Shown: piece after piece, positions 1 through 7,592 of the stretch
Layout of the letters: every line of letters starts with the position of its first letter
Numbering within the stretch: the first letter of the stretch is position 1
IMG/VR virus record: IMGVR_UViG_3300037054_000148
Coordinates: 1-64,000 of that record
DNA from: a virus
Direction: 5' to 3' (one strand)
DNA length: 64,000 nucleotides
Program-made: the position numbers and the translations under genes
Notes under the pieces: generated by a model
Database searches by the model: none
The model's input: only the letters and a program-made list of their open reading frames with translations
What the model was told of the DNA's origin: nothing

Positions 1-58
1 AACCAGATTATGATTTCCGGTGGGGTGACTGGGGGGGGGGTGGGCTCAATCGGAGTGG

Positions 59-307
59 TCATAGGTTGGGGGCCGGTTCCCAGAGGGCAATGCTCATCAC
101 CACAAAACCGGGCTTCTGTTCAAAGTCGGTTAGGTAGGTCACACGAGCATATTGGGTGTGGCCGGTGTAGCTCTCGCCATTCCACTCCCGCAGTAAGAGC
201 ATATCCCCCTTCTGAAAATTACGGTCGTTTTTGCGGATTTCAAACCGTTTCATTTCGGTGATGATCTCATCAAAAAACTGAGGGAGGGTCTTAAGTTCGT
301 GAAGCAT
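59..307 (-). CDS. DUF3850 (ASCH/PUA-like) domain protein
   Basis: Product of 82 residues. It matches the DUF3850 pattern: HELK near the N terminus, FEIRKNDRNFQ, then LREWNG and a YTGH-type segment before a VTYLTD strand. The family is a small beta-barrel related to ASCH/PUA folds and is thought to bind RNA or nucleotides; the molecular role is unknown. I chose the ATG at 307 over the upstream TTG at 334 because a GGAG lies six bases before it. It overlaps the stop of the preceding small gene in a TAATG arrangement, so the two are translationally coupled. Confidence 0.8.
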   Translation of the reverse strand: MLHELKTLPQFFDEIITEMKRFEIRKNDRNFQKGDMLLLREWNGESYTGHTQYARVTYLTDFEQKPGFVVMSIALWEPAPNL

Positions 308-462
308 TAGGGCTCCGGCATGATGATGTAGCAACTGAGGGGGTCTGGGTTGGTCTGGTTCAATCGATTAGCCTCTCCTTGAGCCACCTCAGCCTCTTCA
401 AAAATCAGTCCCGTGGGGTGGTGGTAATCCCAATAATCGAGTCTAACTATTCGGAAGGGCAT
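307..462 (-). CDS. small hypothetical protein (51 aa)
   Basis: An uninterrupted 51-codon frame starting MPFRIVRLDY, with GGAG five bases before the ATG. It ends in a TAATG overlap with the DUF3850 gene, which supports it being real. No domain recognised. It lies just downstream of the terminator of the TROVE-like gene, so it may rely on readthrough or an unrecognised promoter. Confidence 0.55.
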   Translation of the reverse strand: MPFRIVRLDYWDYHHPTGLIFEEAEVAQGEANRLNQTNPDPLSCYIIMPEP

Positions 463-478
463 ATGTTCTCCAGATACA

Positions 479-510
479 ACAAGGCCCCACCCTGGAAACA
501 GAGTGGGGCC
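479..510 (-). terminator. intrinsic terminator after the TROVE/vWA gene
   Basis: Eight-base stem GGCCCCAC/GTGGGGCC with a 12-base loop directly after the stop codon of the DUF2828 gene. On the minus strand it is followed by a T-containing tract (TTGTTGT), a weak U-run, so termination may be partial. Confidence 0.65.
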
Positions 511-516
511 GGGGCC

Positions 517-1947
517 TTACAGGGTGATCGGCTCGTAGCGAGGTCCGTTGAGGACTTCGAGCATCATCTCCATCGGGGTCGTGGCCTGAGCCTTGATCGC
601 CTTTTCGAAGATGCTGGGGCTGCATCCGGAGACCAGATACGTGCCCTTCTCGTCCATCGTGACCGGGGTCTGGTCGTTGCGGGAACTCACGTTCCAGAAG
701 ATGATGGTCGGGAGCTTGAAGCCGGAGGCCGCGTACTTCGCCTTGATCACTTCCAGGTTGGTGTTGTTGCCCACGCAGGAGTCGAACTCCATGTCGGAGA
801 TGATGAAGATCTTGGTGGGCATCTCGGAGGCCGGGAGCTTCGCCTTGACCGCAGTTGCCAGAACCACGTTGAACACGGCCTGGAGGTCGGTGTTCATGCC
901 CCAGTTGGCCTGGGACAGGTTCTTGATCTTCTCATAGAGGGTCTGCCCCTTGAGAGCCTGGATGCTAGGAGTTCCACTGAAAGTGATGAACTTGTCGTGG
1001 AAGATCCCCTTGTTCCGCTCAGCCAGATAGATGGCGAGGGAGATGCACACGGTGATCGGAGCGACCGTTCCCATGCCACTGAACATGGAGCCCGAAACGT
1101 CCGCGACAACGAGAGCGTTGTCATCGGTGTCTGCGTAGTTCGGCAGGCACTTCCACATCGCCTCAGCGGTCTGGTCCTTCTCGTTCATGGACTTGGCGAC
1201 CAGTTCGTAGGGGTAGAGGGTGCCGGAGTTGATCTTCTCCTCCCCGCGCACAACCGCAGCCAGGAACTCGTCGTAACGAGTGCCATCGTGACGCTTGAAC
1301 GCATCCTTGTAGATCAGACCCGCACGGGATGGAATCTGGCCATAGGAGATGGTGTCCCACTGGTTCTGAGACATGAGGGTCTCGACCAGCTTGATCTTCC
1401 CACGCAGGGTGGACAGGTTCTTGCGGTACTGGACCGGAGTCCACCCCAGGGCCTTGACCCAGCGGTGTGCCAGGGAGACGGTCTCCTTGGAAGAAGTGTT
1501 GATGCTGGGCATCCACTTCGCCAGGAGGCTCACGCCATCCTCGGACCCAAGGTCCAGGTTAAGCTGCTCACGGATGACGGACACGACCTTGGGGTCGGAC
1601 ACGTACTCCACAATGTCATCCCAGCGTCCGTAGACCGGCACGTAGGACAGAATGTGATCGAACACCTCACGGAAGTTCTTGTACAGTTCACGGAGCCCCT
1701 GGCGGAAGGTCTCGCGCTCCCCCTGACCCCCACGGATGTCGCGGATGTAGAAGAGGCAGCGGATGGCCGTCAGACGGTCCTCACCGAATGCCTTCAGGAA
1801 GAGGGCAGTGTTGTCCTGGCCCCGACGAGCGGGGGCGTGGTAATAGAAGTCGAGCACACCGTCCAGCGTGGACTGATGCGTCAGCGCACCGTTCTCGGTA
1901 CGGGTGTAGTTCTGGGACTTCTGGATGGCGTTAAGTAGGTTGGACAC
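517..1947 (-). CDS. DUF2828 / TROVE-like and vWA domain protein (Ro60-like)
   Basis: Product of 476 residues. The N-terminal two thirds carry alpha-helical repeat features of the TROVE/DUF2828 type (NGALTHQST near residue 20, the IRGGQGER segment at about 71-78, a YGRWDD segment near 106). The last third is a von Willebrand A domain with a complete MIDAS start, DVSGS at 283-287, and a later IISDMEFD strand. TROVE-vWA proteins such as Ro60/Rsr form rings that bind misfolded RNAs and Y RNAs; in bacteria they take part in RNA decay and quality control. The start is GTG at 1947, preceded by AAGGAG. Two copies of a dispersed RNA element lie just upstream. DUF2828 is only distantly related to true Ro60, so the RNA-binding role is an inference. 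Confidence 0.82.
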   Translation of the reverse strand: MSNLLNAIQKSQNYTRTENGALTHQSTLDGVLDFYYHAPARRGQDNTALFLKAFGEDRLTAIRCLFYIRDIRGGQGERETFRQGLRELYKNFREVFDHILSYVPVYGRWDDIVEYVSDPKVVSVIREQLNLDLGSEDGVSLLAKWMPSINTSSKETVSLAHRWVKALGWTPVQYRKNLSTLRGKIKLVETLMSQNQWDTISYGQIPSRAGLIYKDAFKRHDGTRYDEFLAAVVRGEEKINSGTLYPYELVAKSMNEKDQTAEAMWKCLPNYADTDDNALVVADVSGSMFSGMGTVAPITVCISLAIYLAERNKGIFHDKFITFSGTPSIQALKGQTLYEKIKNLSQANWGMNTDLQAVFNVVLATAVKAKLPASEMPTKIFIISDMEFDSCVGNNTNLEVIKAKYAASGFKLPTIIFWNVSSRNDQTPVTMDEKGTYLVSGCSPSIFEKAIKAQATTPMEMMLEVLNGPRYEPITL

Positions 1948-1978
1948 GTCGATCTCCTTGAAGGAAAAGTTGAAAAAT

Positions 1979-2094
1979 CAAGACACCGTTGATGCTTCAT
2001 CGGCGGGGAAGCTCGAAAACCGCTTGACGAGCTAGGGGGTAGTTAGCCACCATCACTCGTCCGCTCATATTTGAGGTTTGCTGCAAGTGTCTTA
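1979..2094 (-). ncRNA. dispersed RNA element, copy A
   Basis: Closing helix AAGACAC/GTGTCTT encloses the conserved junction TTGCAGCAA (minus strand) and several internal hairpins: CTCA/TGAG, GACGAG/CTCGTC and GATG/CATC. It lies directly upstream of the TROVE-like gene, either as its 5' leader or as a separate RNA. Five other copies occur (see copies B-F), all in the same orientation. Confidence 0.55.
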
Positions 2095-2112
2095 CAGGAA
2101 CAACAAAGTTAC

Positions 2113-2162
2113 TAGACGCAGTTTCGTTCCATGACAGGGGAAGAAGTTGCTGTTAGCGTCTA
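2113..2162 (-). ncRNA. dispersed RNA element, copy B (short)
   Basis: The 50-base minimal version of the family: TAGACGC/GCGTCTA closing helix with the TAACAGCAAC junction on the minus strand and a small interior. Adjacent to copy A. The rest of the 1,948-2,217 gap has no coding frame that I can support. Confidence 0.5.
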
Positions 2163-2217
2163 CCTAAAGATAATACCGCGAATTTTGTTTTTTGGATTAC
2201 TTTTTTTTCGAAAAAGC

Positions 2218-2691
2218 TCAATCGGGGTTGTAAGAGGCGACGAAGGCAGCGATAAGAGCCATGATTTCAGTATTTGAATAAAGTCGCTGGCTAACTCCAA
2301 AGACTGGCGGAACCGTGTTGTCAATCTTCAAAACCAGTCCGTCTACGATCTTGTTCAGTGGAATGTAGACCGGATAGCCAATATCAAGGTTGCTGTCCGT
2401 CAGAACCATGATCGGGTCTGCCTCTAACAAATCGGCCCAACGTTGGACTGATTCAGGGAGCTTGGTGCTGATGCCGTCAGTGGCTCCAGGATCGGTGAAG
2501 ATATAGAAGGTGCCAGTAGGGCCCAAAACCCAAGTTGGTTGATCCTGAATCGGCTGAGCGGAGAACGTGAGACGATACATTTCACACAAAACGCCTAATG
2601 GGTCGAACCCATTAGGCGTATGTAAATACTGATCAGTCCAGGGATAAGTGGTGGCTTCTAGGGTAGAGACCCACTCGGTTAAGATGGACAT
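2218..2691 (-). CDS. conserved phage protein with FDPLGVLCE motif
   Basis: Product of 157 residues. It contains the segment GFDPLGVLCEMY at about residues 28-39, which I recall from small unknown proteins in many phages, followed by a beta-rich central part with WVLGPTGTFYIF. No catalytic motif or membrane segment is visible. It lies between the vWA gene and the RNA elements upstream of the TROVE-like gene. Function unknown. Confidence 0.65.
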   Translation of the reverse strand: MSILTEWVSTLEATTYPWTDQYLHTPNGFDPLGVLCEMYRLTFSAQPIQDQPTWVLGPTGTFYIFTDPGATDGISTKLPESVQRWADLLEADPIMVLTDSNLDIGYPVYIPLNKIVDGLVLKIDNTVPPVFGVSQRLYSNTEIMALIAAFVASYNPD

Positions 2692-2758
2692 ATAAGCTCC
2701 TCCCGTGTCATTAGCCTATTTTGTAGGTTCACACATTAGAAGCGGCTAGTCGCTGAGC

Positions 2759-3484
2759 TTACTTAGGATCTGCTGGGGGAACCGGAGGTGGGTTGAACGT
2801 CTGAACGTTAGGAACCCCAGCCGAAACACTGGTTGCTGCACTCGGATCCAGAATCATGGAATCAGCGCGATCCTGATCGGAGAAATCTGGAGCAGCGATT
2901 CCTCTGGCCGACATACGGTAAGCGGTGCTGCTCTTGGAGAGGGTCTTGAAGGTGTTGCCTACACTGGCTCCGTTGGCCGCATAGCTCATACTCTTACCAG
3001 CGGAAACACCGATTCGGTCTCCGGCCAGGACCGCATCCTGGTTGGCCCCCAAGAACAAGAACTCCCATTTCCAGACTTCGGTCTGTTCGGTGATCATGGC
3101 CTTGATGGTCTGATAGGTGTATTCCTTGCTGCTGTTCTCTTCCCCATCGGTGAGGATGACGACCATGACCTTTTCGGGACGGTCGGCCTCATCCATGGCA
3201 GCCAGCTTGGCCCCCAGGTTCTTGATGGTGACACCGATAGCGTCCAGCATGGCGGTCATGCCACGAGGCTGGAGGGTGAACTCAGGGGCCTCATTGATGG
3301 GGATCACCCCGTATTCGAGTTCGATCCGGTCATCAAATGTAGTGAGGCTGATGGTGGCCTCCCCAGGCAGAGCCTTCTGTTCCTTCAAGAAGGTGTTATA
3401 GCCTCCTTCAGTGTCGGCCTTGATGTTGGCCATCGAGCCTGAACGGTCAATGATGGCTGAAATGTGAGTATATCCGTCTTTCAT
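2759..3484 (-). CDS. vWA domain protein
   Basis: Product of 241 residues from the ATG at 3484, which has GGAG eight bases upstream; the longer frame to 3550 lacks such a site. The domain begins at once: strand ISAIIDRSGSM (MIDAS DxSxS), then a TTFDD strand, the TAMLDAI helix and VILTDGEEN, all typical of metal-binding von Willebrand A domains. The C-terminal 70 residues are low-complexity and rich in Ala, Ser and Pro. Similar phage vWA proteins are of unknown role; protein-protein binding is likely. A second vWA protein (the TROVE-like one) is two genes away. Confidence 0.85.
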   Translation of the reverse strand: MKDGYTHISAIIDRSGSMANIKADTEGGYNTFLKEQKALPGEATISLTTFDDRIELEYGVIPINEAPEFTLQPRGMTAMLDAIGVTIKNLGAKLAAMDEADRPEKVMVVILTDGEENSSKEYTYQTIKAMITEQTEVWKWEFLFLGANQDAVLAGDRIGVSAGKSMSYAANGASVGNTFKTLSKSSTAYRMSARGIAAPDFSDQDRADSMILDPSAATSVSAGVPNVQTFNPPPVPPADPK

Positions 3485-3525
3485 GTAGTGCGCTCCTTTA
3501 AAGGATAATACTCGGAGTTGACAAA

Positions 3526-3549
3526 TAAAAACGCCCCCGATTGGAGGCA
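3526..3549 (-). terminator. intrinsic terminator
   Basis: Minus strand stem GCCTCC/GGGGGC (one G-T pair) with an AATC loop followed by GTTTTTATTT. It ends the transcript of the 42-residue gene upstream and precedes the vWA gene. Confidence 0.7.
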
Positions 3550-3571
3550 TTTCACTTATTTTTTCAACAGA

Positions 3572-3700
3572 TCAGATCCACTTGAAGTGGGTGCAGACCA
3601 TCTGGAGGATGACCAGATCGGCCATTCCGGCAATATACCAGACCAGGGGGCTGCGGAGACCCCGCTGGGCGCGGAGGATGAGACGAGTGAGACGATTCAT
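3572..3700 (-). CDS. small basic protein with one hydrophobic segment (42 aa)
   Basis: A 42-residue frame with AAGGAG seven bases before the ATG. Basic N terminus (MNRLTRLILRAQRGLR) followed by a hydrophobic stretch of about 20 residues (PLVWYIAGMADLVILQMV), suggesting a single-span membrane protein. Function unknown. Confidence 0.55.
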   Translation of the reverse strand: MNRLTRLILRAQRGLRSPLVWYIAGMADLVILQMVCTHFKWI

Positions 3701-3722
3701 GTAGGGCTCCTTTGAGGTTGGG

Positions 3723-3929
3723 TTATTCCTGAGCGATGGAGATGGTAACAAGCATATGCTTGTCGTCATAGAACTGGAGGTCTCCGTTGAACGGCCCGAC
3801 CCAGTTAAGGGTCCAGCCCTTAGTGGCCATGGCAGCCACGATTGCTTCGTGGTGCCGACTGGGGAGCCTAGGACACTCATTATCCGATGGATGCCGAGTC
3901 AAGGTTGGGGCTGCGGTGTTCTTTGTCAT
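3723..3929 (-). CDS. small hypothetical protein (68 aa)
   Basis: A 68-residue product with a GWTLNWVGPFNGDLQFYDD core and no recognised domain. GGAGG lies nine bases before the ATG, and the conserved leftward promoter at 3,950-3,979 begins just upstream, which supports expression. Confidence 0.6.
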   Translation of the reverse strand: MTKNTAAPTLTRHPSDNECPRLPSRHHEAIVAAMATKGWTLNWVGPFNGDLQFYDDKHMLVTISIAQE

Positions 3930-3949
3930 CAGAGGTGCCCTCCATTTCT

Positions 3950-3979
3950 AGTATACTCACAATTGGGGCAATTCGTATA
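3950..3979 (-). promoter_or_regulatory. sigma70-like promoter, leftward
   Basis: Minus strand -35 TATACG, 18 bp spacer, -10 TATACT. One of eleven similar sites in the window. The expected start is about 15 bases before the 68-residue gene. Confidence 0.65.
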
Positions 3980-3982
3980 CAA

Positions 3983-4390
3983 CTATTTCGTAGACTTCAT
4001 GTTTGCCACAGTGGTGTGCCAGACTTTCCGGTAACCTTTCGCCGGTCTGGTGAAGTTGACGAAGGGGGTCATCCCCAGTTCCTCAGCAATTTCTTCCAGC
4101 CGATGGGAGTAGCAGTTTAGCCACCAGTAAAGTTTTCCATCAGTCTGAATATCAGGGTCATACTCATACTCCACGATCTCTCCCTCATACTTTCCCCATG
4201 CCTTCAAATTCGCAGGCTTCTCCCTACGGACCACGGTGATATGAGCTTTGACTCTGAGGCCGTTGACCGAGAACCATTTAGGAATGAGCCACCGGTAGAA
4301 CATGGGGATTCCGGGGCAGATCTCCAGCACGAGCCGGTATCCGTACTCAGGAGTGTGGTCGTAATGGAGCTTGCCGGTGAGTTTGATCAT
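3983..4390 (-). CDS. hypothetical protein (135 aa)
   Basis: Product of 135 residues, basic and aromatic-rich (YRWLIPKWFSVNG, YWWLNCYSHRLEEIAEELG). No domain recognised. It starts four bases inside the upstream receiver-like gene (ATGA overlap) and ends with TAG at the edge of the next promoter. Confidence 0.65.
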   Translation of the reverse strand: MIKLTGKLHYDHTPEYGYRLVLEICPGIPMFYRWLIPKWFSVNGLRVKAHITVVRREKPANLKAWGKYEGEIVEYEYDPDIQTDGKLYWWLNCYSHRLEEIAEELGMTPFVNFTRPAKGYRKVWHTTVANMKSTK

Positions 4391-4743
4391 AGTCTCGGGT
4401 GGTAGTCAAGGATGGAGCAACGGTCTGCCTCAGCACCGATGTCTCGGAACAATTGAACGAGCCGTTCGGCGGCGGGGGGGTTGGCCGAATGAACGATGTG
4501 GTATTGATGGCTAAAATGGCGTTCGAAATCATTAGGGGGAGCCCAAAACAGACTCTTGAGCCGTTCGATCACATCCTGGCCGTCTCCCAGGTCGTTGTCC
4601 CAACTGATCACATCGAACAAATCGAAATATTCAACGTCACGAGGGAACTTAGTCCAGATGGTCAGATCGGTGGAGGGCAAGGCTGCACGGAAAATGTGCT
4701 CCCTCTCTGCCAGTCCCTGGTCGTCCAAAACAAGAATACGCAT
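4387..4743 (-). CDS. receiver-like protein, cyclic-phosphate-processing type
   Basis: Product of 118 residues. It shows the cpREC layout: strand MRILVLDDQG, the acidic pair ISWDNDLGDG at about 47-56, and a YHIVHSANPPAAERLV segment equivalent to the conserved HSaNp motif. This receiver variant is predicted to act with RNA or nucleotide cyclic phosphates rather than in phosphorelay. The clos­est context that fits is the 2H phosphoesterase two genes upstream. A strong promoter lies directly upstream. Assignment rests on motif recall only. Confidence 0.65.
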   Translation of the reverse strand: MRILVLDDQGLAEREHIFRAALPSTDLTIWTKFPRDVEYFDLFDVISWDNDLGDGQDVIERLKSLFWAPPNDFERHFSHQYHIVHSANPPAAERLVQLFRDIGAEADRCSILDYHPRL

Positions 4744-4760
4744 ATAAATCCCTTCCTCAT

Positions 4761-4790
4761 ATTATACCCAATATGAGGAAGGGATGTCTA
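4761..4790 (-). promoter_or_regulatory. sigma70-like promoter, leftward
   Basis: Minus strand -35 TAGACA, 18 bp spacer ending in GGG, consensus -10 TATAAT. It also contains an inverted repeat (CTTCCTCATAT around the -10), a possible operator. Confidence 0.75.
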
Positions 4791-4793
4791 GTC

Positions 4794-5117
4794 TTATTTG
4801 ATAAACTTGCGGATTCGTTCTGCCGCTCCGCTCAACTCTTCCCAGGTTGGTCCACCCAATGTGTTGGACAGCCAATAGGCATCCCAAGTGATGAAAAAAG
4901 CCGTGCATTCCTTGATCAGAGGGGCCGTGTAAAACTTTCTGAATGCCTCATCGGAACCCCATCCACTGAGATCGAAACCATACCGATTAGCCACCTCTCG
5001 AAGCTCTTTGAACAGCCGGTCGCGCTCCTCCTGGCTCCTCTCATCTCCTGTCTGGTCAGAGAAGGAGATGATCAGATCCTCTTTCGGTTTCCAGGAGGAG
5101 GCGTAGTGGTCGGGCAT
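4794..5117 (-). CDS. hypothetical protein (107 aa)
   Basis: A 107-residue charged product (SWKPKEDLIISFSDQTGDERS, then a helical middle). No domain recognised. It begins with ATGCCC right after a TAATAT box, so its mRNA leader may be very short. Confidence 0.6.
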   Translation of the reverse strand: MPDHYASSWKPKEDLIISFSDQTGDERSQEERDRLFKELREVANRYGFDLSGWGSDEAFRKFYTAPLIKECTAFFITWDAYWLSNTLGGPTWEELSGAAERIRKFIK

Positions 5118-5141
5118 ACTACATATTACTGCAAAGCCTTC

Positions 5142-5534
5142 TTATTTGTTCAAAAGTTTTAGCTCGGCCTCGATCTGAACCGGAAGGCATGTCTGGAACC
5201 CTTGTTGCTTGATCAGGACGTTGGATTCGACCGGTTTGTGCCCATCAGCCAGACTCAGGGTAATGTGGTAACAACCCCCATCAGGACGACGAGAAGAGCC
5301 GTTCACCTCACAGACCAGACACTCCACCCCATCCCCGGTCTGGAATCCCACGACCTGAAGTTCTGCATTGGCCAATTGCTCTTGGAGCAGGGCCGCAGAC
5401 TCCTCCGTCAGATTAAATTGAACGGTGATGTGTTGGCACATGACTTTCTTGAAGTGGGGCTTGAACTGGCCCAATAGGGAGGTACGGGAGGCCGGTGCCA
5501 GTTCGAACGCGAGATACTGTGACTGAATTGACAT
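5142..5534 (-). CDS. 2H phosphoesterase-like protein (LigT/CPDase superfamily)
   Basis: Product of 130 residues with two HxT motifs, HITVQF at about 36-41 and HITLSL at about 91-96, separated by about 50 residues. This is the signature of 2H phosphoesterases, which open 2',3'-cyclic phosphates or act in RNA 2'-5' ligation. With the RNA ligase near 42-43 kb and the receiver-like protein nearby it fits an RNA end-processing role. It is followed by further leftward genes; a terminator stands just before it, so it must be transcribed by readthrough or from an unrecognised start. Confidence 0.7.
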   Translation of the reverse strand: MSIQSQYLAFELAPASRTSLLGQFKPHFKKVMCQHITVQFNLTEESAALLQEQLANAELQVVGFQTGDGVECLVCEVNGSSRRPDGGCYHITLSLADGHKPVESNVLIKQQGFQTCLPVQIEAELKLLNK

Positions 5535-5544
5535 GATGGCTCCA

Positions 5545-5569
5545 AGAAAATGCCCCTCTCAGAGGGGCA
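5545..5569 (-). terminator. intrinsic terminator
   Basis: Minus strand stem TGCCCCTCT/AGAGGGGCA with a very tight loop followed by TTTTCTT, between the 89-residue gene and the 2H phosphoesterase gene. Confidence 0.75.
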
Positions 5570-5589
5570 GGAAGTGCGTTCACGGAAAA

Positions 5590-5859
5590 CTACTGGTATT
5601 CGGGGCAATCCTTACGGGCTTCTTCGTTATACTGCCCCTCCAGGTCTTCATAGATGTCGAGGGTCTTGAGTTCCTGGGGAGTGAGTTCCATATCCCCATC
5701 CCTGGAGCCCATCAGGACTCCCTCACCCATCGCACAGCCATAGGTGGCAGAGTGCTTCCAATCCCGATCATGGACCAGAGCCGGGGTATCCGGATCAGCG
5801 GGGTTGAGAAGAAGACTGATGCGGTTCGAGATGCGAATGTCTTTGCGTTCGAGAGCCAT
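5590..5859 (-). CDS. hypothetical protein (89 aa)
   Basis: Product of 89 acidic residues (MALERKDIRISNRISLLLNP...). No domain recognised. GGAG is present upstream of the ATG; the stop is TAG. It stands alone between two intrinsic terminators. Confidence 0.6.
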   Translation of the reverse strand: MALERKDIRISNRISLLLNPADPDTPALVHDRDWKHSATYGCAMGEGVLMGSRDGDMELTPQELKTLDIYEDLEGQYNEEARKDCPEYQ

Positions 5860-5899
5860 GTGATTCTCCTCAAAGGGGCACTGGCCCCTACCGATACCA

Positions 5900-5922
5900 C
5901 AAAAGCCCCGGCTACCGGGGCT
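5900..5922 (-). terminator. intrinsic terminator
   Basis: Minus strand stem AGCCCCGG/CCGGGGCT with a TAG loop followed by TTTTG. It ends transcripts of the HTH gene. Confidence 0.75.
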
Positions 5923-6026
5923 ATGCGGGACTGCTGGAGAGGCTGACCTACTACATTCAGCCTATTCTGCCGGATCTACGTATCGGGGGTCTTTGGCCTT
6001 CCTAAGCTCCCCGGCACTCCAGCCGG

Positions 6027-6383
6027 TTAGACTTCGGCCATCTTCTTGCCCTTCTCTTCCCAGCGGCCCAGGCTGCGGCGGCTGATGTTGAGCAGGGCCG
6101 CGAGTTCGGTGCGGCTGTACCCCTTGCGGTTCCGGTACTGGGTGATGGTCTCACCGGAGTAGTCGGTCTTGGGGGCCGGGGGGGTGCGCTTGGGCTCCGG
6201 CAGTTTGACCTCGGGCTTCGGCTCGTCGGGCAGGAGCCGGATGTCGCGGGGCTCGAACAGCTTGCCCTCCAGGAGAGCCAGCAGGGCCTCCCCCAGATTG
6301 TCGGGGATACCGACATAGAGGCCCCCGCCCAGATGGGTGGCAGTGACCTTGATTCCGTTGATGCTGAAGTGCTTGCCTTCCAT
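6027..6383 (-). CDS. XRE-type helix-turn-helix protein
   Basis: Product of 118 residues: an N-terminal beta region (HFSINGIKVTATHLGGGLYVGI), a proline-rich linker at about 52-72, and a C-terminal HTH (ITQYRNRKGYSRTELAALLN and SRRSLGRWEEKG) in which both helices of a Cro/XRE motif can be read. A DNA-binding regulator is likely. AAAGGAG precedes the ATG, and promoter 6,425-6,453 and the RNA-cluster terminator lie upstream. Confidence 0.75.
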   Translation of the reverse strand: MEGKHFSINGIKVTATHLGGGLYVGIPDNLGEALLALLEGKLFEPRDIRLLPDEPKPEVKLPEPKRTPPAPKTDYSGETITQYRNRKGYSRTELAALLNISRRSLGRWEEKGKKMAEV

Positions 6384-6424
6384 GTTACTCTCCTTTGAGT
6401 GGGCTCTTCGTCCCCTACCTAACT

Positions 6425-6453
6425 AGTATACCCTGGTTTGGGGGGTTTGTATA
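6425..6453 (-). promoter_or_regulatory. sigma70-like promoter, leftward
   Basis: Minus strand -35 TATACA, 17 bp spacer ending in GGG, -10 TATACT. It follows the T-run of the RNA-cluster terminator directly and serves the HTH gene. Confidence 0.75.
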
Positions 6454-6490
6454 GAAAAAAATCGCCCCCGAAGGTTTATTTTCGGGGGCG
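6454..6490 (-). terminator. strong intrinsic terminator closing the RNA cluster
   Basis: Ten-base perfect stem CGCCCCCGAA/TTCGGGGGCG with an 8-base loop followed on the minus strand by seven Ts. It is the first strong terminator met by transcripts coming leftward from the tRNA/tmRNA block. Confidence 0.85.
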
Positions 6491-6639
6491 GGTGTTATGG
6501 CGGGTGGAGTTGTTTAGGTTCCACATCGGCAACTTTTCCTCCCCAGTGTTTCGGACTTCTTCCACTCTCCGTATCACGATTCCTGTCTTCGGAGAGCCGG
6601 GGGGCTCAGTCTATCAAAGTCTTTTGCGGTAACCCGCTC

Positions 6640-7590
6640 GGGAGAATCGACTCCCTTATTGCCGTAACTGATTTCGCTCTGCCTGATAAGAGCGGCCTCG
6701 CTCCTTTGGTCAACCATTCATCTGGTTGCCGCCATATCGGAGCCCCAAGGACATTGAGGGGCTTCAACGATTTTGTAAATCCGGAGGAACTTGGTACCGG
6801 TTCCTCCGGCTAAGGCAGAGCTTCTGACATAGACCACGACTCTTTCACCCAATCAGAGGGGTCTCGCTAACAAGGAATATTTGCTGGGTCGCTCATCCTC
6901 GGTTCAAACGTGTCAGTGCTACTGCGATCTTACTGCTCTCCGCTCGGGCTTTATCCGGTCTTACTCACTTGGCGGGGTTCAGGGGCTCGACCCCTTAGCA
7001 GGAAATTGCTGGAACTAGAGGCATTGTCCAGCCATGTCAGAATTGTCACCTTTCACTCGCGCAGGAGGGGGTATCTGACTCGTTCAAAAGCAGAACCGTG
7101 ATGAGTGGTATTCGGCGTTTTGCTAGCACGGTAGCCAAAAATCTTCATCCAGTGGGGGCACCCCTTGCCGTACGGTACCCCCCATTGTAGAGGCCACAAC
7201 CCCTCTACTCTCTCAGTTCTGCGGTACTACTTCCAAGACGCTTGGTGCAACTATTCTGCCGCCTCAAGGACGGACGAGGGACGTTGCCAACCCCATGAAT
7301 AGGTAGTTTGCTGTGAGCGTCGTATACTCTGCCTGCAAGTTTTTAAGCATTGCGGGGCTACTTGTAGAGAAATCGAGGGGGTCGCTGAGAGCCGAATCGA
7401 ACGGTTCACGCAGTAGGGGGCGAGTGGACCTCGGCACATGGCTCTCGGATCCAACTGGCACTTGGCACGGGTTATCAACACCGCCCCACAAGAACTGATG
7501 CTCTCCATGAGCTAGCTCAGTTCCCCCTCTTGTAGGGAATGAGGGTGTCAAACCTTACTCCCTTGTTTTCAATGAACTTCCTACCTTACC
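6640..7590 (-). ncRNA. long structured non-coding region (candidate giant RNA)
   Basis: About 950 bases without a supportable gene but dense in long stems: CCGGAGGAAC/GTTCCTCCGG at 6,781-6,809, GAGCCCC/GGGGCTT near 6,750, GTAGAGG/CCTCTAC near 7,190-7,212 and GAGAGCC/GGCTCTC closing 7,387-7,446. It contains dispersed element copy F. Position at the 3' end of a phage tRNA/tmRNA transcript and size resemble GOLLD- or ROOL-type ornate RNAs, but I cannot match it to either. Strand is inferred from the surrounding tRNAs; ends are approximate. Confidence 0.5.
7235..7323 (-). ncRNA. dispersed RNA element, copy F
   Basis: Closing helix GACGC/GCGTC, junction CTCACAGCAAAC on the minus strand and a second helix CTATTC/GAATAG. 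Embedded in the long structured region. Confidence 0.45.
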
Positions 7591-7592
7591 TA

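Noticed and set aside
379-1938. A 519-codon frame on the plus strand
   Set aside because: It mirrors the DUF2828 gene, whose motifs are clear on the minus strand; the plus frame has low-complexity His/Val/Gly composition and no ribosome-binding site.
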